9,595 bases of DNA from an uncultured Bifidobacterium sp. GTDB lineage: Bacteria > Actinomycetota > Actinomycetes > Actinomycetales > Bifidobacteriaceae. Below are positions 1 to 7,741 of this stretch, one piece after another. Each line of letters begins with the position of its first letter. The first letter of the stretch is position 1. Under the pieces are notes generated by a model, which saw only the letters and a program-made list of their open reading frames with translations, was not told the DNA's origin and searched no databases. Both the position numbers and the translations under genes were made by a program. Where the stretch lies: NCBI GenBank assembly GCA_937874315.1, contig CALNAE010000230.1, positions 1-9,595 of the forward strand. Reading direction: 5' to 3'.

Positions 1-21
1 CTGTTATCGACGGCGAATTGG

Positions 22-2628
22 TCACAGGCTCTCGTTGTAGGTGCGAACCTTGAGGGTGCGCTGTGAACTTTCTACGTTGGCGCTGATGAGATGACGCAAC
101 GCGCGATCGGCCTCGGCGTGGGCGGCAAGCCAACGTTCACCGGATTCGACCAACGCCTTGGGGTCGGCATAGATCGGGTACAACCCACCGATGAGGTTCT
201 CGGCCATATGGAAGGTACGGTGCGACCAAATCCAATCCACGGTGTCGTAATACCGGGCGACGTACGGAGAAGCGAGCGTTTCGCGAGCCGACGCGAAGCC
301 CATGATGACCGATTCCAGCTGGCTGTTGGTCAGTTTCTCGTTGTGCAGAGCCTGATCCCAAGCCCAGGACTTGGCGGCATCGGTCGAACGCGAGGCACGG
401 GCCGCATACGCGAATTCACGGTTCTCCGTCGTGTCCCGCCTGGCGAGTTCGTTGTCGATGCCCGCATCGTCTATGAGATTCGCCCGTGACAATGCGCGGA
501 TGATCACCCAGCGCAGGTTGTTGTCGATCTCGAGACCAGGCAGCGTGACCGAACCGTCAAGCAGTCCTTGGGCATCGTGGGCGAATTCCGCATCGCCTTC
601 GTTCCCATAGGCCAGATAGGCCATCACCAGTTGCAGTTGTTCATCGGAACCGGCCCGCGCGGCATTGGCCAGTTTCCACAGCTCCGCGGCGGTGTGCTTG
701 ACGGTGGCCTCACGATCTGCGGCCGCGACGTAGTGCATCACCGTGGATTGCAGTGTACCCAACGCATAACGGAAGGTGGTGGACTCGTGTTCGGTCGACA
801 GCATTTGCAAGCTGAGATCGACGAAGTCCCGAGCCGGGTATTCGCCATCGCGGGTCATATCCCAGAAGGACAACCAGATCACCGCGCGCGCCAACGCATC
901 GGAGAACCGGTACAGATTAGCCTTCGCGAAAGCGAGCGAACGCTTGTCGAACCGCAGTTTGGTATAGGTCAGATCGTCATCGTTCACCAGCACGAACGCC
1001 GGGCGAGGCTTGCCGACCAGTGCGTCGACAGCGGTTGTCTCACCATCGACGTCGAGCTCGATGCGGTCCGTGCGTACCACGGCGCCCGAGTCATCGACAT
1101 CATAGCAACCGATGGCCAACCGGTGCGCGCGAAGCACCGGATGCTCGGCCGGAGCGGTCTGGGTCAGGGTCAGCGCGGCTATCGTGCCGTCGGCGTTCTC
1201 CTCGATGTCAGCGGCGATGGTATTGATGCCGGCCTCTTGGAGCCACTGCCTCGACCACGCCTTGAGATCGCGGCCGGAGGCCCGTTCCAACTCCCCCAAC
1301 AGGTCGGCCAGCGTGGCATTGCCGTAGGCATGGGCATCGAGATAATGATTGATGCCGTCGAAGAACTGCTCGCGCCCGACGTAGGCGACCAGCTGCTTCA
1401 GTACGGAGGCGCCCTTGGCATATGTGATGCCGTCGAAGTTGACCTCGGTGTCGTGCAGATCGTTGATTGGCGCCACGATCGGATGCGTGGTGGACAGCTG
1501 GTCCTGGTTCAGCGCCCAGCTCTTCTCGCCGGAGGTGAAGGTGGCCCAGGAGTCGTGCCACTCGGTGGCTTCCGCGGTGCAAAGCGTCGACATGAATTCG
1601 GCGAACGACTCGTTGAGCCACAGATCGTTCCACCATTTCATGGTGACATAGTCGCCGAACCACATATGCGCCAGCTCATGCAACACCGTGACGACACGGC
1701 GCTCGGCCAAGGCGTCGGTCACCTTGGATTCGAAGACATACGAGTCGCGAATCGTGACCATGCCGATGTTCTCCATCGCGCCGGCGTTGTATTCCGGCAC
1801 GTAGATCTGGTCATACTTCGCGTATGGATAGGGCACTCCCCAGGTCTTGGCATAGAAGGCGAAGCCCTTCTTGGTGATGTCGAAGAGATAGTCCGCGTCC
1901 TTGTCGAAGGCCTCGCGCAAGGCCTGCCGGCAATACATCGCCATCGGTACGGTGCGACCGTCCTCGTTGGCGTATTCGGTGTGCCACTCGGCATACGGCC
2001 CGGCGCAGATGGCTGTCAGGTAGGAGCTCATCTTCGGGGTGGTCTCGAAGACCCAGCGGGTGACCGGTTCGGCAGGATGGTTCCCCAACGTCCCCTTCGC
2101 GGTTGTCATACCCGTAAGATCTTCCCGCTGGGCCACCGGCATGTTGGATGTGACGATCCAGCTGTTGGGCGCCTGCACGGAGAAGTCGAAGATGGCCTTG
2201 AGATCAGGCTGGTCGAACACCGCATAGACGCGGCGGGCGTCCGGGACCTCGAACTGGGTGTAGAGGTAGACGTTGCCGTCCGAGGGATCGACGCTGCGAT
2301 GCAGGCCCTCGCCGGTGTTGGAGTACTGGCACTGCGCCTTGACGATCACCGTATTGTGCCGCGCGAGGCCCGAAAGCTCGATGCGGCTGTCCACGAAACA
2401 TTGCTGGGGGTCAAGCGGCTCCCCGTTGAGCAACACCGCGCTGACCTCGTCCGCGACGAGATCGAGGAATGTGCTGCTGCCGGGTTCCGCACCGAAGGTC
2501 AGGGTCGTCTCGGATACGAAGCTCTTCGGCCCTTGCGTCAGATCGAGCGCTACGGTGTAGTGAATCGGCGCCGAGATGACGCTTTCGCGTTCCTCGGCCT
2601 CGATGCGGGTCAGATTGGCACCTGGCAT
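22..2628 (-). CDS. pepN: Aminopeptidase N (M1 family zinc metallopeptidase)
   Basis: This gene encodes an 868-residue cytosolic zinc aminopeptidase that removes N-terminal amino acids from peptides, supplying amino acids and recycling peptide fragments. The M1 signatures are all visible: the exopeptidase motif GAMEN at residues 283-287, the zinc site HELAH at 317-321 with the third ligand Glu340 (in WLNES), and the catalytic Tyr403 in GITYAKGAS. The order is an N-terminal beta-sheet domain (about 1-200), the catalytic domain (about 200-450), and a long helical C-terminal domain of the ERAP1-like type. The length matches actinobacterial PepN (about 850-870). No signal peptide is seen. The frame is open upstream to an ATG at 2703, but I chose the ATG at 2628 because AAGGAAG lies 4 nt before it and because the extra 25 residues are basic and unlike the family. 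The gene is separated from rnj by 156 bp containing a strong inverted repeat, so it is probably transcribed on its own. A weak promoter candidate (TTGCCA at 2698-2703) lies upstream. Confidence 0.96.
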   Translation of the reverse strand: MPGANLTRIEAEERESVISAPIHYTVALDLTQGPKSFVSETTLTFGAEPGSSTFLDLVADEVSAVLLNGEPLDPQQCFVDSRIELSGLARHNTVIVKAQCQYSNTGEGLHRSVDPSDGNVYLYTQFEVPDARRVYAVFDQPDLKAIFDFSVQAPNSWIVTSNMPVAQREDLTGMTTAKGTLGNHPAEPVTRWVFETTPKMSSYLTAICAGPYAEWHTEYANEDGRTVPMAMYCRQALREAFDKDADYLFDITKKGFAFYAKTWGVPYPYAKYDQIYVPEYNAGAMENIGMVTIRDSYVFESKVTDALAERRVVTVLHELAHMWFGDYVTMKWWNDLWLNESFAEFMSTLCTAEATEWHDSWATFTSGEKSWALNQDQLSTTHPIVAPINDLHDTEVNFDGITYAKGASVLKQLVAYVGREQFFDGINHYLDAHAYGNATLADLLGELERASGRDLKAWSRQWLQEAGINTIAADIEENADGTIAALTLTQTAPAEHPVLRAHRLAIGCYDVDDSGAVVRTDRIELDVDGETTAVDALVGKPRPAFVLVNDDDLTYTKLRFDKRSLAFAKANLYRFSDALARAVIWLSFWDMTRDGEYPARDFVDLSLQMLSTEHESTTFRYALGTLQSTVMHYVAAADREATVKHTAAELWKLANAARAGSDEQLQLVMAYLAYGNEGDAEFAHDAQGLLDGSVTLPGLEIDNNLRWVIIRALSRANLIDDAGIDNELARRDTTENREFAYAARASRSTDAAKSWAWDQALHNEKLTNSQLESVIMGFASARETLASPYVARYYDTVDWIWSHRTFHMAENLIGGLYPIYADPKALVESGERWLAAHAEADRALRHLISANVESSQRTLKVRTYNESL

Positions 2629-2632
2629 GGTA

Positions 2633-2639
2633 CTTCCTT
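2633..2639 (-). promoter_or_regulatory. pepN ribosome binding site
   Basis: On the minus strand this reads AAGGAAG, followed by 4 nt and the ATG at 2628. It decides in favour of the 868-residue start over the in-frame ATG at 2703, which would place this site inside the coding sequence. Confidence 0.7.
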
Positions 2640-2705
2640 TTCGTTGTGCGGTGGGGCGAATCCAACGCCGCGAATGGTGAATCGGGTTATGGTTTTCTGG
2701 CAAAG

Positions 2706-2746
2706 TATTCGCCGATGCCGGGTTGCCCCCTTGACATCGGCGAATA
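2706..2746 (-). terminator. Perfect 12-bp inverted repeat, putative rnj terminator
   Basis: TATTCGCCGATG (2706-2717) pairs without mismatch with CATCGGCGAATA (2735-2746). The 17-nt loop can itself form a small GGG/CCC stem (2720-2722 with 2726-2728). The structure begins 38 nt after the rnj stop and lies about 80 nt before the pepN start. On the minus strand it is followed by ACTTTGCC, not a run of T, so it would be a terminator with a weak U-tract, a type common in actinobacteria. The alternative is an operator or leader hairpin for pepN. Confidence 0.5.
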
Positions 2747-2784
2747 TGGTTTCTTCAGTCTATCTGCATGCTATGGCAACCGTT

Positions 2785-4824
2785 TCAGCGACGAGGCTCG
2801 GCTTCGTCGCTTTGCGCGATGTCCGCGACCACCGGCACGACCATCGGCTTACGATGCAGCTGACGCGCGACCCAGCCGCCGATCGTACGACGCATGATCT
2901 GTTGCAGCTTATAGGTGTCCTTGGTGCCCTGCATCATCGCATCCTGCAGCTGCTCGACGATCTGGCCGCGCACGCGTTCGAATTCGCTTTCATCTTCGGC
3001 CACGGCGTTGAGGTAGATCTTCGGCCCGGTGATCACATCGCTGGTATCGGTATCGACGACCGCAAAGCATGAGACGAAGCCTTCGGTGCCGAGAATCCGA
3101 CGTTTCTCCAGTTCATCGTCGGTGAGTTCGCCGACGGAATCGCCATCGACGTACACGTATCCGCACGGCACGGAGCCGACCACGGCCGCCTGGCCATGGT
3201 AGAGATCCACGACATCGCCGTCTTCAGCGAGCACGACGTTGTTGGGATTGACGCCGGTCTTCACGGCGATGAGGCCGTTGGCGACCAAGTGGCGGTTCTC
3301 GCCGTGAATCGGCATGGCGCATTTGGGCTTGATGATGTTGTACAGGTACAGCAACTCGCCTTCATCGGCATGTCCCGAGACATGGATGGCGGCGTTGTCC
3401 TTGTTGATGACGCGCGCGCCCTTCTGGATGAGCTTGTTGATGACCTTGTAGACCCCATGCTCGTTGCCGGGAATCAGGGAGCTGGCCAGCACCACGGTGT
3501 CGAACTCGTTCACCGTGATATCGCGGTGGTTGCCGTCGGCGATGCGACCCAGAGCGGCCATGGGCTCACCCTGCGAACCCGTGCACATGTAGACGATCTT
3601 GTCGTCCTGTACGTCGTGCGCCTGCTTGAGATCGATCACGGCGCCCTCGGGGATGCGCAGGTACCCCAGATCGGCGGCGATGGACATGTTGCGCACCATC
3701 GAACGCCCGACGAAAACGACCTTGCGCCCGACCTTCTGGGCGGCGTCGATCACCTGCTGCACGCGATGCACGTGGCTGGAGAAGCTCGCGACGATGATCT
3801 TGCGCGTCGCCTCGGCGAATGCCCGTTCCAATGCCGGGCCGATCGACGTTTCCGGCTTGACGAACCCAGGCACCTCGGCGTTGGTGGAATCCATCATCAG
3901 CAGGTCGATGCCCTGCTCACCCAACTTGCCGAATTCGACCAGATCGGTGATGCGGTGGTCAAGCGGCAGCTGGTCGAGTTTGATGTCGCCGGTGTCGATC
4001 AGGCTGCCGGCCGGTGTGCGTACGCAGACCGCCAGGGCATCCGGGATCGAGTGGGTGACGGCGACGAATTCGAGATTGAATGGACCGACCTTGAGCTTGT
4101 CGCGACCGTTGACCTCGATTTTCGTGGGGTTCTGATGATGCTCCTTGCACTTCGCATCGACGAAGGCAAGTGTCAGCTTCGAACCGATCAGCGGGATATC
4201 CGGACGTAGGTTAAGCAGATACGGGACGCCGCCGATATGGTCCTCATGGCCGTGCGTCAGTACCAGGGCATCGATGTCATCCAGCCGGTTCTTGATGTAG
4301 TTGAAATCGGGCAGGATCAAATCGACGCCGGGCTGCTCCTCTTCGGGGAACAGCACACCGCAGTCGATGAGCAGTAGGTGGCCGTTGTATTCGATCACAT
4401 TCATATTGCGACCGATCTCGCCCAAACCGCCCAGTGGGACGATACGCATCGATCCCTTGCGGTACTTAGGCGGCGCGATCAGAATGTCATCCTGTTGCGG
4501 CGAGGTCTCCCGACCCGCGGAACGACCAACGGCGCGACCGCCGTTACCGCGTCCGGTGCGGCGCGATGCGGACTGCCGGGTGCCCCCACGGGACGACGAA
4601 CGAGAGGAACCCGAACGTGTGGACTGGTCACGAGACGACGAACGAGAGGAGCGGGAACGGCCCGTCGAGGTCGTGGAGGACTGCGAGTCGGAGCTCGCGG
4701 CGCTACGCCGACGCGTCGAACGCGCCTGCGTGGTTTCCCCGCCGCGCTCGGCTTCTTCGTTATGGGATTTCGCGACTTTGCTGCCGCGACGATGTGTGGT
4801 TGTTATTTGTTCTTCTATAGCCAT
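2785..4824 (-). CDS. rnj: Ribonuclease J with Arg/Ser-rich N-terminal extension
   Basis: This gene encodes a 679-residue metallo-beta-lactamase/beta-CASP ribonuclease. Family members act as 5'-3' exoribonucleases and endoribonucleases in mRNA decay and rRNA maturation. The zinc motif HGHEDH is at 191-196, with further metal ligands at His258 (THSIPD), Asp280 (TGDIKLD) and His507 (PIHGEN). The beta-CASP motif in HVSGHADEG is also intact. The catalytic body begins near residue 118. The first ~115 residues are low-complexity, rich in Arg, Ser, Thr and Gly, and probably disordered. Bacillus and mycobacterial RNase J are about 555-560 residues, so the extra length is this tail; Corynebacterium is known to carry a similar extended form. 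The ATG at 4824 is the first start after an in-frame TAG two codons upstream. Only a poorly spaced AGGA precedes it, so initiation efficiency is uncertain. dapA lies directly upstream on the same strand, an arrangement also known in Mycobacterium. Confidence 0.95.
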   Translation of the reverse strand: MAIEEQITTTHRRGSKVAKSHNEEAERGGETTQARSTRRRSAASSDSQSSTTSTGRSRSSRSSSRDQSTRSGSSRSSSRGGTRQSASRRTGRGNGGRAVGRSAGRETSPQQDDILIAPPKYRKGSMRIVPLGGLGEIGRNMNVIEYNGHLLLIDCGVLFPEEEQPGVDLILPDFNYIKNRLDDIDALVLTHGHEDHIGGVPYLLNLRPDIPLIGSKLTLAFVDAKCKEHHQNPTKIEVNGRDKLKVGPFNLEFVAVTHSIPDALAVCVRTPAGSLIDTGDIKLDQLPLDHRITDLVEFGKLGEQGIDLLMMDSTNAEVPGFVKPETSIGPALERAFAEATRKIIVASFSSHVHRVQQVIDAAQKVGRKVVFVGRSMVRNMSIAADLGYLRIPEGAVIDLKQAHDVQDDKIVYMCTGSQGEPMAALGRIADGNHRDITVNEFDTVVLASSLIPGNEHGVYKVINKLIQKGARVINKDNAAIHVSGHADEGELLYLYNIIKPKCAMPIHGENRHLVANGLIAVKTGVNPNNVVLAEDGDVVDLYHGQAAVVGSVPCGYVYVDGDSVGELTDDELEKRRILGTEGFVSCFAVVDTDTSDVITGPKIYLNAVAEDESEFERVRGQIVEQLQDAMMQGTKDTYKLQQIMRRTIGGWVARQLHRKPMVVPVVADIAQSDEAEPRR
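4592..4650 (-). repeat. Direct repeat coding the SSRSSSR motif in the RNase J tail
   Basis: A 17-bp sequence, gacgacgaacgagagga on the plus strand, occurs at 4592-4608 and again at 4634-4650. The copies are 42 bp apart (14 codons), so both encode the same SSRSSSR peptide in frame. The repeat probably records a small duplication within the disordered N-terminal tail. Confidence 0.8.
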
Positions 4825-4856
4825 TTCCTAGTGGATTTCTGTTATGTGCCCGCGAT

Positions 4857-4862
4857 CTTATA
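4857..4862 (-). promoter_or_regulatory. Putative -10 box of an rnj promoter
   Basis: The minus strand reads TATAAG within a TATATAAG stretch, 32 nt upstream of the rnj ATG, in an AT-rich gap between two GC-rich genes. No recognisable TTGACA-like -35 lies 16-18 bp upstream. rnj may therefore have its own start as well as read-through from dapA. The call rests on composition and position only. Confidence 0.35.
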
Positions 4863-4890
4863 TACACGGGCGAGGAGTTGATGATGAGGT

Positions 4891-4898
4891 GGGGGGGG
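4891..4898. repeat. G8 homopolymer in the dapA-rnj gap
   Basis: Eight consecutive G on the plus strand (C8 in the sense of rnj) lie 28 bp upstream of the putative rnj -10 box. This is just beyond where a -35 would sit. Runs of this length are prone to slipped-strand length change. Confidence 0.75.
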
Positions 4899-4976
4899 TT
4901 AGTCGAACTGGACCAAACTCATTTCAGTGTCATGCATATGTATTTGTATTGCCATTCGTATTGTCCGTCATCGCAT

Positions 4977-5882
4977 TCATATCAATTGCGAGGCGCGCAT
5001 GCCGCGTTCGGCGCACGACAGTTCTTCGGGCCCCGGACCGACGTTGGGCAGACGCATGGTGGTGCTGTCGAGCACTCCGCGCACCTTGAGCGCGGCCTTC
5101 GCCATCACGGCCTGGAACCCTGCGCCGTTCAGCGCTTCGGTGACCGGCGCCAATTGAACCGACAACCGTTGCGCGGTATGGATATCGCCTCGGTCGAAGG
5201 CGTCCGCCAAAGCCCGCATCGGGTTTGCGGCCACGTGTGCGATGACGGAGATCACGCCCACCGCGCCTATCGACAGATACGGCAGGAACAACCCGTCGTC
5301 GCCGGAATACCAGGTCAAACCGGTTTCCATGCGCTTGCGGACCGCTGCCGCGACATCTCCCGTGGCGTCCTTCACTGCCGCGACATGCTCGAGCTTCGCC
5401 AGTCGGCGATACGTACCCAGCGTCAGATGCACACCGGTTCGACTGGGCACGTCGTAGATGATGATGGGTTTGTCCGCCGAGGAATTGACCGCCTCATAAT
5501 GCCGGAAAATCCCCTCCTGCGAAGGCCGTGAATAATATGGCGCGACGACAAGAACCGCGTCGGCCCCGGCCTCCTGAGTCTGTTCGACCATGCGCACGGT
5601 ATGAATGGTGTCGTTGGAGCCCGCACCGGAGATAATCGGCACGTCGACGGTGCTTTTCACGGCCTTGACGAGTTCCACCTTCTCCTCCATGTGGGTCACC
5701 GGAGACTCGCCGGTGGTGCCGTTGACCACCAGACCGTCAGCGCCGTCGGCAACCAACTGGCGTGCCAAACGCTGTGCGCCCTGGAAATCAATCGATCCAT
5801 CGGAATTCATCGGGGTAACCATCGCGGGCAATACGCGTCCGAATGGAGCAGGGTCAAGAAGATGCATAGAACCGTCACTCAT
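4977..5882 (-). CDS. dapA: 4-hydroxy-tetrahydrodipicolinate synthase
   Basis: This gene encodes a 301-residue class I (Schiff-base) aldolase-fold enzyme. It condenses pyruvate with aspartate semialdehyde, the first committed step toward meso-diaminopimelate and lysine. The family residues are present: the substrate loop GTTGES with Thr56-Thr57, the catalytic Tyr143 and the carboxylate-binding Arg148 in YDVPSRTG, and the pyruvate-binding Lys171 in VKDATGD. APYYSRPSQEG (from about 114) matches the family loop. The length agrees with the usual ~290-300. The start is uncertain: ATGs at 5975, 5939, 5882 and 5867 are all in frame and none has a strong ribosome site. I chose 5882 because it gives the family length and begins just before the conserved region. 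The longer versions would translate through a GC-rich hairpin. dapA lies upstream of rnj and 159 bp downstream of gnd, so it need not belong to the gluconate operon. Confidence 0.95.
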   Translation of the reverse strand: MSDGSMHLLDPAPFGRVLPAMVTPMNSDGSIDFQGAQRLARQLVADGADGLVVNGTTGESPVTHMEEKVELVKAVKSTVDVPIISGAGSNDTIHTVRMVEQTQEAGADAVLVVAPYYSRPSQEGIFRHYEAVNSSADKPIIIYDVPSRTGVHLTLGTYRRLAKLEHVAAVKDATGDVAAAVRKRMETGLTWYSGDDGLFLPYLSIGAVGVISVIAHVAANPMRALADAFDRGDIHTAQRLSVQLAPVTEALNGAGFQAVMAKAALKVRGVLDSTTMRLPNVGPGPEELSCAERGMRASQLI

Positions 5883-5940
5883 AGTGCTCACGGTACTTCG
5901 CGGGTGGGACGCGCACTCATATCCCGGTATGCTCGGCATC

Positions 5941-5972
5941 GGCAGCGGCCTGCCTTCACGCCGGCCGCTGCC
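5941..5972 (-). promoter_or_regulatory. 10-bp GC-rich hairpin in the dapA leader
   Basis: GGCAGCGGCC (5941-5950) is perfectly complementary to GGCCGCTGCC (5963-5972) with a 12-nt loop. It lies 58 nt upstream of the preferred dapA start and overlaps the longer possible coding versions. No T-run follows on either strand, so it is not a typical intrinsic terminator. It could end gnd transcripts, stabilise the dapA mRNA or control dapA. Confidence 0.45.
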
Positions 5973-5994
5973 CATCGATAGATATAACTCCTCG

Positions 5995-6042
5995 CCCCAC
6001 TCCCTAAATCCGCCCCTACTCCTTGTTCCCCATCCTTAGCCC
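5995..6042 (-). other. Cluster of G-runs on the minus strand between gnd and dapA
   Basis: The minus strand carries five G3-G4 runs (plus-strand C-runs at 5995-5998, 6002-6004, 6013-6016, 6028-6031 and 6040-6042) separated by 3, 8, 11 and 8 nt. This fits a relaxed G-quadruplex pattern but not the strict one with loops of at most 7 nt. The strand is nearly all purine. The cluster starts at the gnd stop codon and lies just upstream of the dapA leader hairpin. Confidence 0.35.
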
Positions 6043-6920
6043 TATTCCTTGTCGACGGCATGGCCGCCGAATTGGTTGCGCAGGGCAGCCACTACCTTCA
6101 TCGTCATGGGATCGTCAAGCTGCGAATTCTGTCTGGCGAACAATGACGCGGCGGTTACGGGCAGCGGAACGCCCATCTCGAGCCCATCCTGAACCATCCA
6201 TTTCGCCTCGCCCGTCTCCTCGGCCTTGCCCGCGATATGCGCCAGGCCGGCGTCGGCATCCAGCGCACGCACCAGCAGGTCGAGCAGCCACGAACGCACC
6301 ACCGAACCCTCACGCCACGAGTCGCAGACATCACGCGGGTTGTCGACCAGATCGCTGGCCTCCATCATGGCGTACCCCTCGCCCAGCGCCTGCATCATGC
6401 CGTATTCGATGCCGTTGTGCACCATCTTCACATAGTGTCCGGCACCGACGGGACCGGCATGCACCAGCCCGCTGTCACCGTCCGGCTTGAGGGTCTCAAG
6501 CACGGGACGAATGCTTTCGAAGTCCTCATCCGAGCCGCCGGCCATCAGCGCATAGCCCTCCGTACGACCCCAGACGCCCCCGGAGGTGCCTACGTCGACG
6601 AAGTGAATGCCGTCTTCGGCGAGCTCCTTGGCATGACGCTGATCGTCGCGGTAACGGGTGTTGCCGCCGTCGATCACCAGATCGCCCGGTTCCAACAGGT
6701 TCGACAGCTGCCCGATGGTGGCATCGGTCGGACTCCCGGCCGGCACCATGACCCATACCGCGCGCGGGGCCTGAAGCGAGGCCACCAACGCCTCCAACGA
6801 ATCCACGTCTCGACCGGAATCCGGCGACACATCGTATCCGACGACCGTATGGCCGCCCGCCCTCAACCGTTGCGCCATATTGCCACCCATCCGGCCGAGT
6901 CCCACCATTCCTAGTTTCAT
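6042..6920 (-). CDS. gnd: 6-phosphogluconate dehydrogenase (decarboxylating), short form
   Basis: This gene encodes a 292-residue enzyme that oxidatively decarboxylates 6-phosphogluconate to ribulose 5-phosphate. The N-terminal Rossmann motif is G-L-G-R-M-G at residues 7-12, and Asp30 (GYDVS) closes the second strand. An Asp there usually favours NAD over NADP. DGGN marks the substrate loop, and the catalytic pair Lys165 and Glu172 lies in HYVKMVHNGIEY. The protein is of the ~300-residue type (B. subtilis YqeC-like), lacking the long helical tail of the ~470-residue NADP form. The frame is open to 7160, but the ATG at 6920 begins exactly at the Rossmann strand and has AGAAAGAAG upstream, so the longer start is rejected. 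It lies 121 bp after gntK, consistent with one gluconate operon. An AT-rich TATATT (minus, 6958-6963) next to CTGAA/TTCAG could be an internal promoter. Confidence 0.93.
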   Translation of the reverse strand: MKLGMVGLGRMGGNMAQRLRAGGHTVVGYDVSPDSGRDVDSLEALVASLQAPRAVWVMVPAGSPTDATIGQLSNLLEPGDLVIDGGNTRYRDDQRHAKELAEDGIHFVDVGTSGGVWGRTEGYALMAGGSDEDFESIRPVLETLKPDGDSGLVHAGPVGAGHYVKMVHNGIEYGMMQALGEGYAMMEASDLVDNPRDVCDSWREGSVVRSWLLDLLVRALDADAGLAHIAGKAEETGEAKWMVQDGLEMGVPLPVTAASLFARQNSQLDDPMTMKVVAALRNQFGGHAVDKE

Positions 6921-7041
6921 AATCGCTGCTTCTTTCTTATTGTTGGATCTGTACCCAAATATATCTGAATCTTCAGTGCCCATCCATCCATCACCAGTTG
7001 CGGCGGCGGACGCCCGCCTGCGGCACGAAGGCACGCGTCGA

Positions 7042-7734
7042 CTAGCTATCGCGCTCCGTGTCTTGTCCCGCGGCGCATGGGCCAATGGCCGACAAGGTCG
7101 CAAGCGCCTCCTGTCGTACCGTCGGATGGCGTTTGAGATCAAGGGTGACGTGCATCTCATCCGCCCCCGGTGCCTCGAGTATCGCGAATTGGGAGCCGAG
7201 CATGTCAGGCTTCATGAAGTGTCCACGACGCTGCGCAAGCAGTGCCATCACGGTTGCATAGTCGCCTTGCGGATAGACGAACGCAACCCCGGGGGCCCTG
7301 AGCCGATCACGATAGACCCGCTTGAGCGCAGAACATGTCACGACACCGGGGCGGCCATCCTTGAGATGACGGTTGATCCACGTGGCGATGGCATCAAGCC
7401 ATCCCCACCGATCCTCATCCGTCAACGGAATACCGGCGGCCATCTTATCGATATTGGACTTGGGATGGAAGTCGTCCGCCTCGGCGAGATCCCAACCGCT
7501 GAGCTGGGCTATTGCCGAGGCGACTGCCGTCTTGCCGCTTCCCGCCGGTCCCATCACCACCAAGACCGGCGTGTGCCTGAGCATATATCCATCCGGAATC
7601 GTGTCCGCTAGAACGGGGCAAGACGCGTCGGATTCGACATTCGGACGCCGGTCCGCGACGGGACGTTGTTCCGGAGGCGTCTCGGTTCCTGATCGCGGCG
7701 TAGCTGTGCTTTCATCGGCTCGTTGTTGACTCAT
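7042..7734 (-). CDS. gntK: Gluconokinase with N-terminal extension
   Basis: This gene encodes a 230-residue P-loop kinase that phosphorylates gluconate to 6-phosphogluconate with ATP. The Walker A motif GPAGSGKT lies at 62-69. It is followed by the GntK signature ADDFHPKSNIDKMAAGIPL and DEDRWGWL, then CSALKRVYRDRLR. The family is normally about 165-180 residues, and the kinase core here starts near residue 51. The first ~50 residues are polar, Pro/Thr/Arg-rich and of unknown role. A GTG at 7737 directly precedes the ATG at 7734. AAGGAG lies 7 nt before the ATG and 4 nt before the GTG, so the long form is favoured over an internal ATG at 7584 (which would give 180 residues behind a weaker GGATGGAT). 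The gene stands between gntP (118-bp gap) and gnd (121-bp gap), and its product is the substrate of Gnd. Confidence 0.93.
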   Translation of the reverse strand: MSQQRADESTATPRSGTETPPEQRPVADRRPNVESDASCPVLADTIPDGYMLRHTPVLVVMGPAGSGKTAVASAIAQLSGWDLAEADDFHPKSNIDKMAAGIPLTDEDRWGWLDAIATWINRHLKDGRPGVVTCSALKRVYRDRLRAPGVAFVYPQGDYATVMALLAQRRGHFMKPDMLGSQFAILEAPGADEMHVTLDLKRHPTVRQEALATLSAIGPCAAGQDTERDS

Positions 7735-7741
7735 CACTGTT

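Noticed and set aside
568..3072. 834-codon open frame on the plus strand
   Set aside because: It lies antisense to pepN, runs through the gap and into rnj, and has no recognisable domain or start signal. Long antisense frames are expected opposite GC-biased genes.
3196..4209. 337-codon plus-strand frame
   Set aside because: It is antisense to the RNase J catalytic core, which has all its motifs intact. Its His/Asp/Val-rich composition is typical of a shadow frame.
4942..4963. Two similar 10-mers (ATTTGTATTG, ATTCGTATTG) after dapA
   Set aside because: They are short, imperfect and in AT-rich DNA, and cannot be distinguished from background. No terminator hairpin was found there either.
4868..5997. 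12-bp GGGCGAGGAGTT at 4868-4879 and inverted at 5986-5997, flanking dapA
   Set aside because: A few matches of this length are expected by chance in 9.6 kb, and there is no extension or other sign of a mobile unit.
7005..7018. GGCGG/CCGCC hairpin between gntK and gnd as a terminator
   Set aside because: The stem is only 5 bp in GC-rich DNA and is not followed by T residues. gnd is more likely co-transcribed with gntK.
6921..7160. Longer gnd start (372 codons)
   Set aside because: The added residues are Arg-rich, overlap the end of gntK and precede the conserved Rossmann strand. The ATG at 6920 has a ribosome site.
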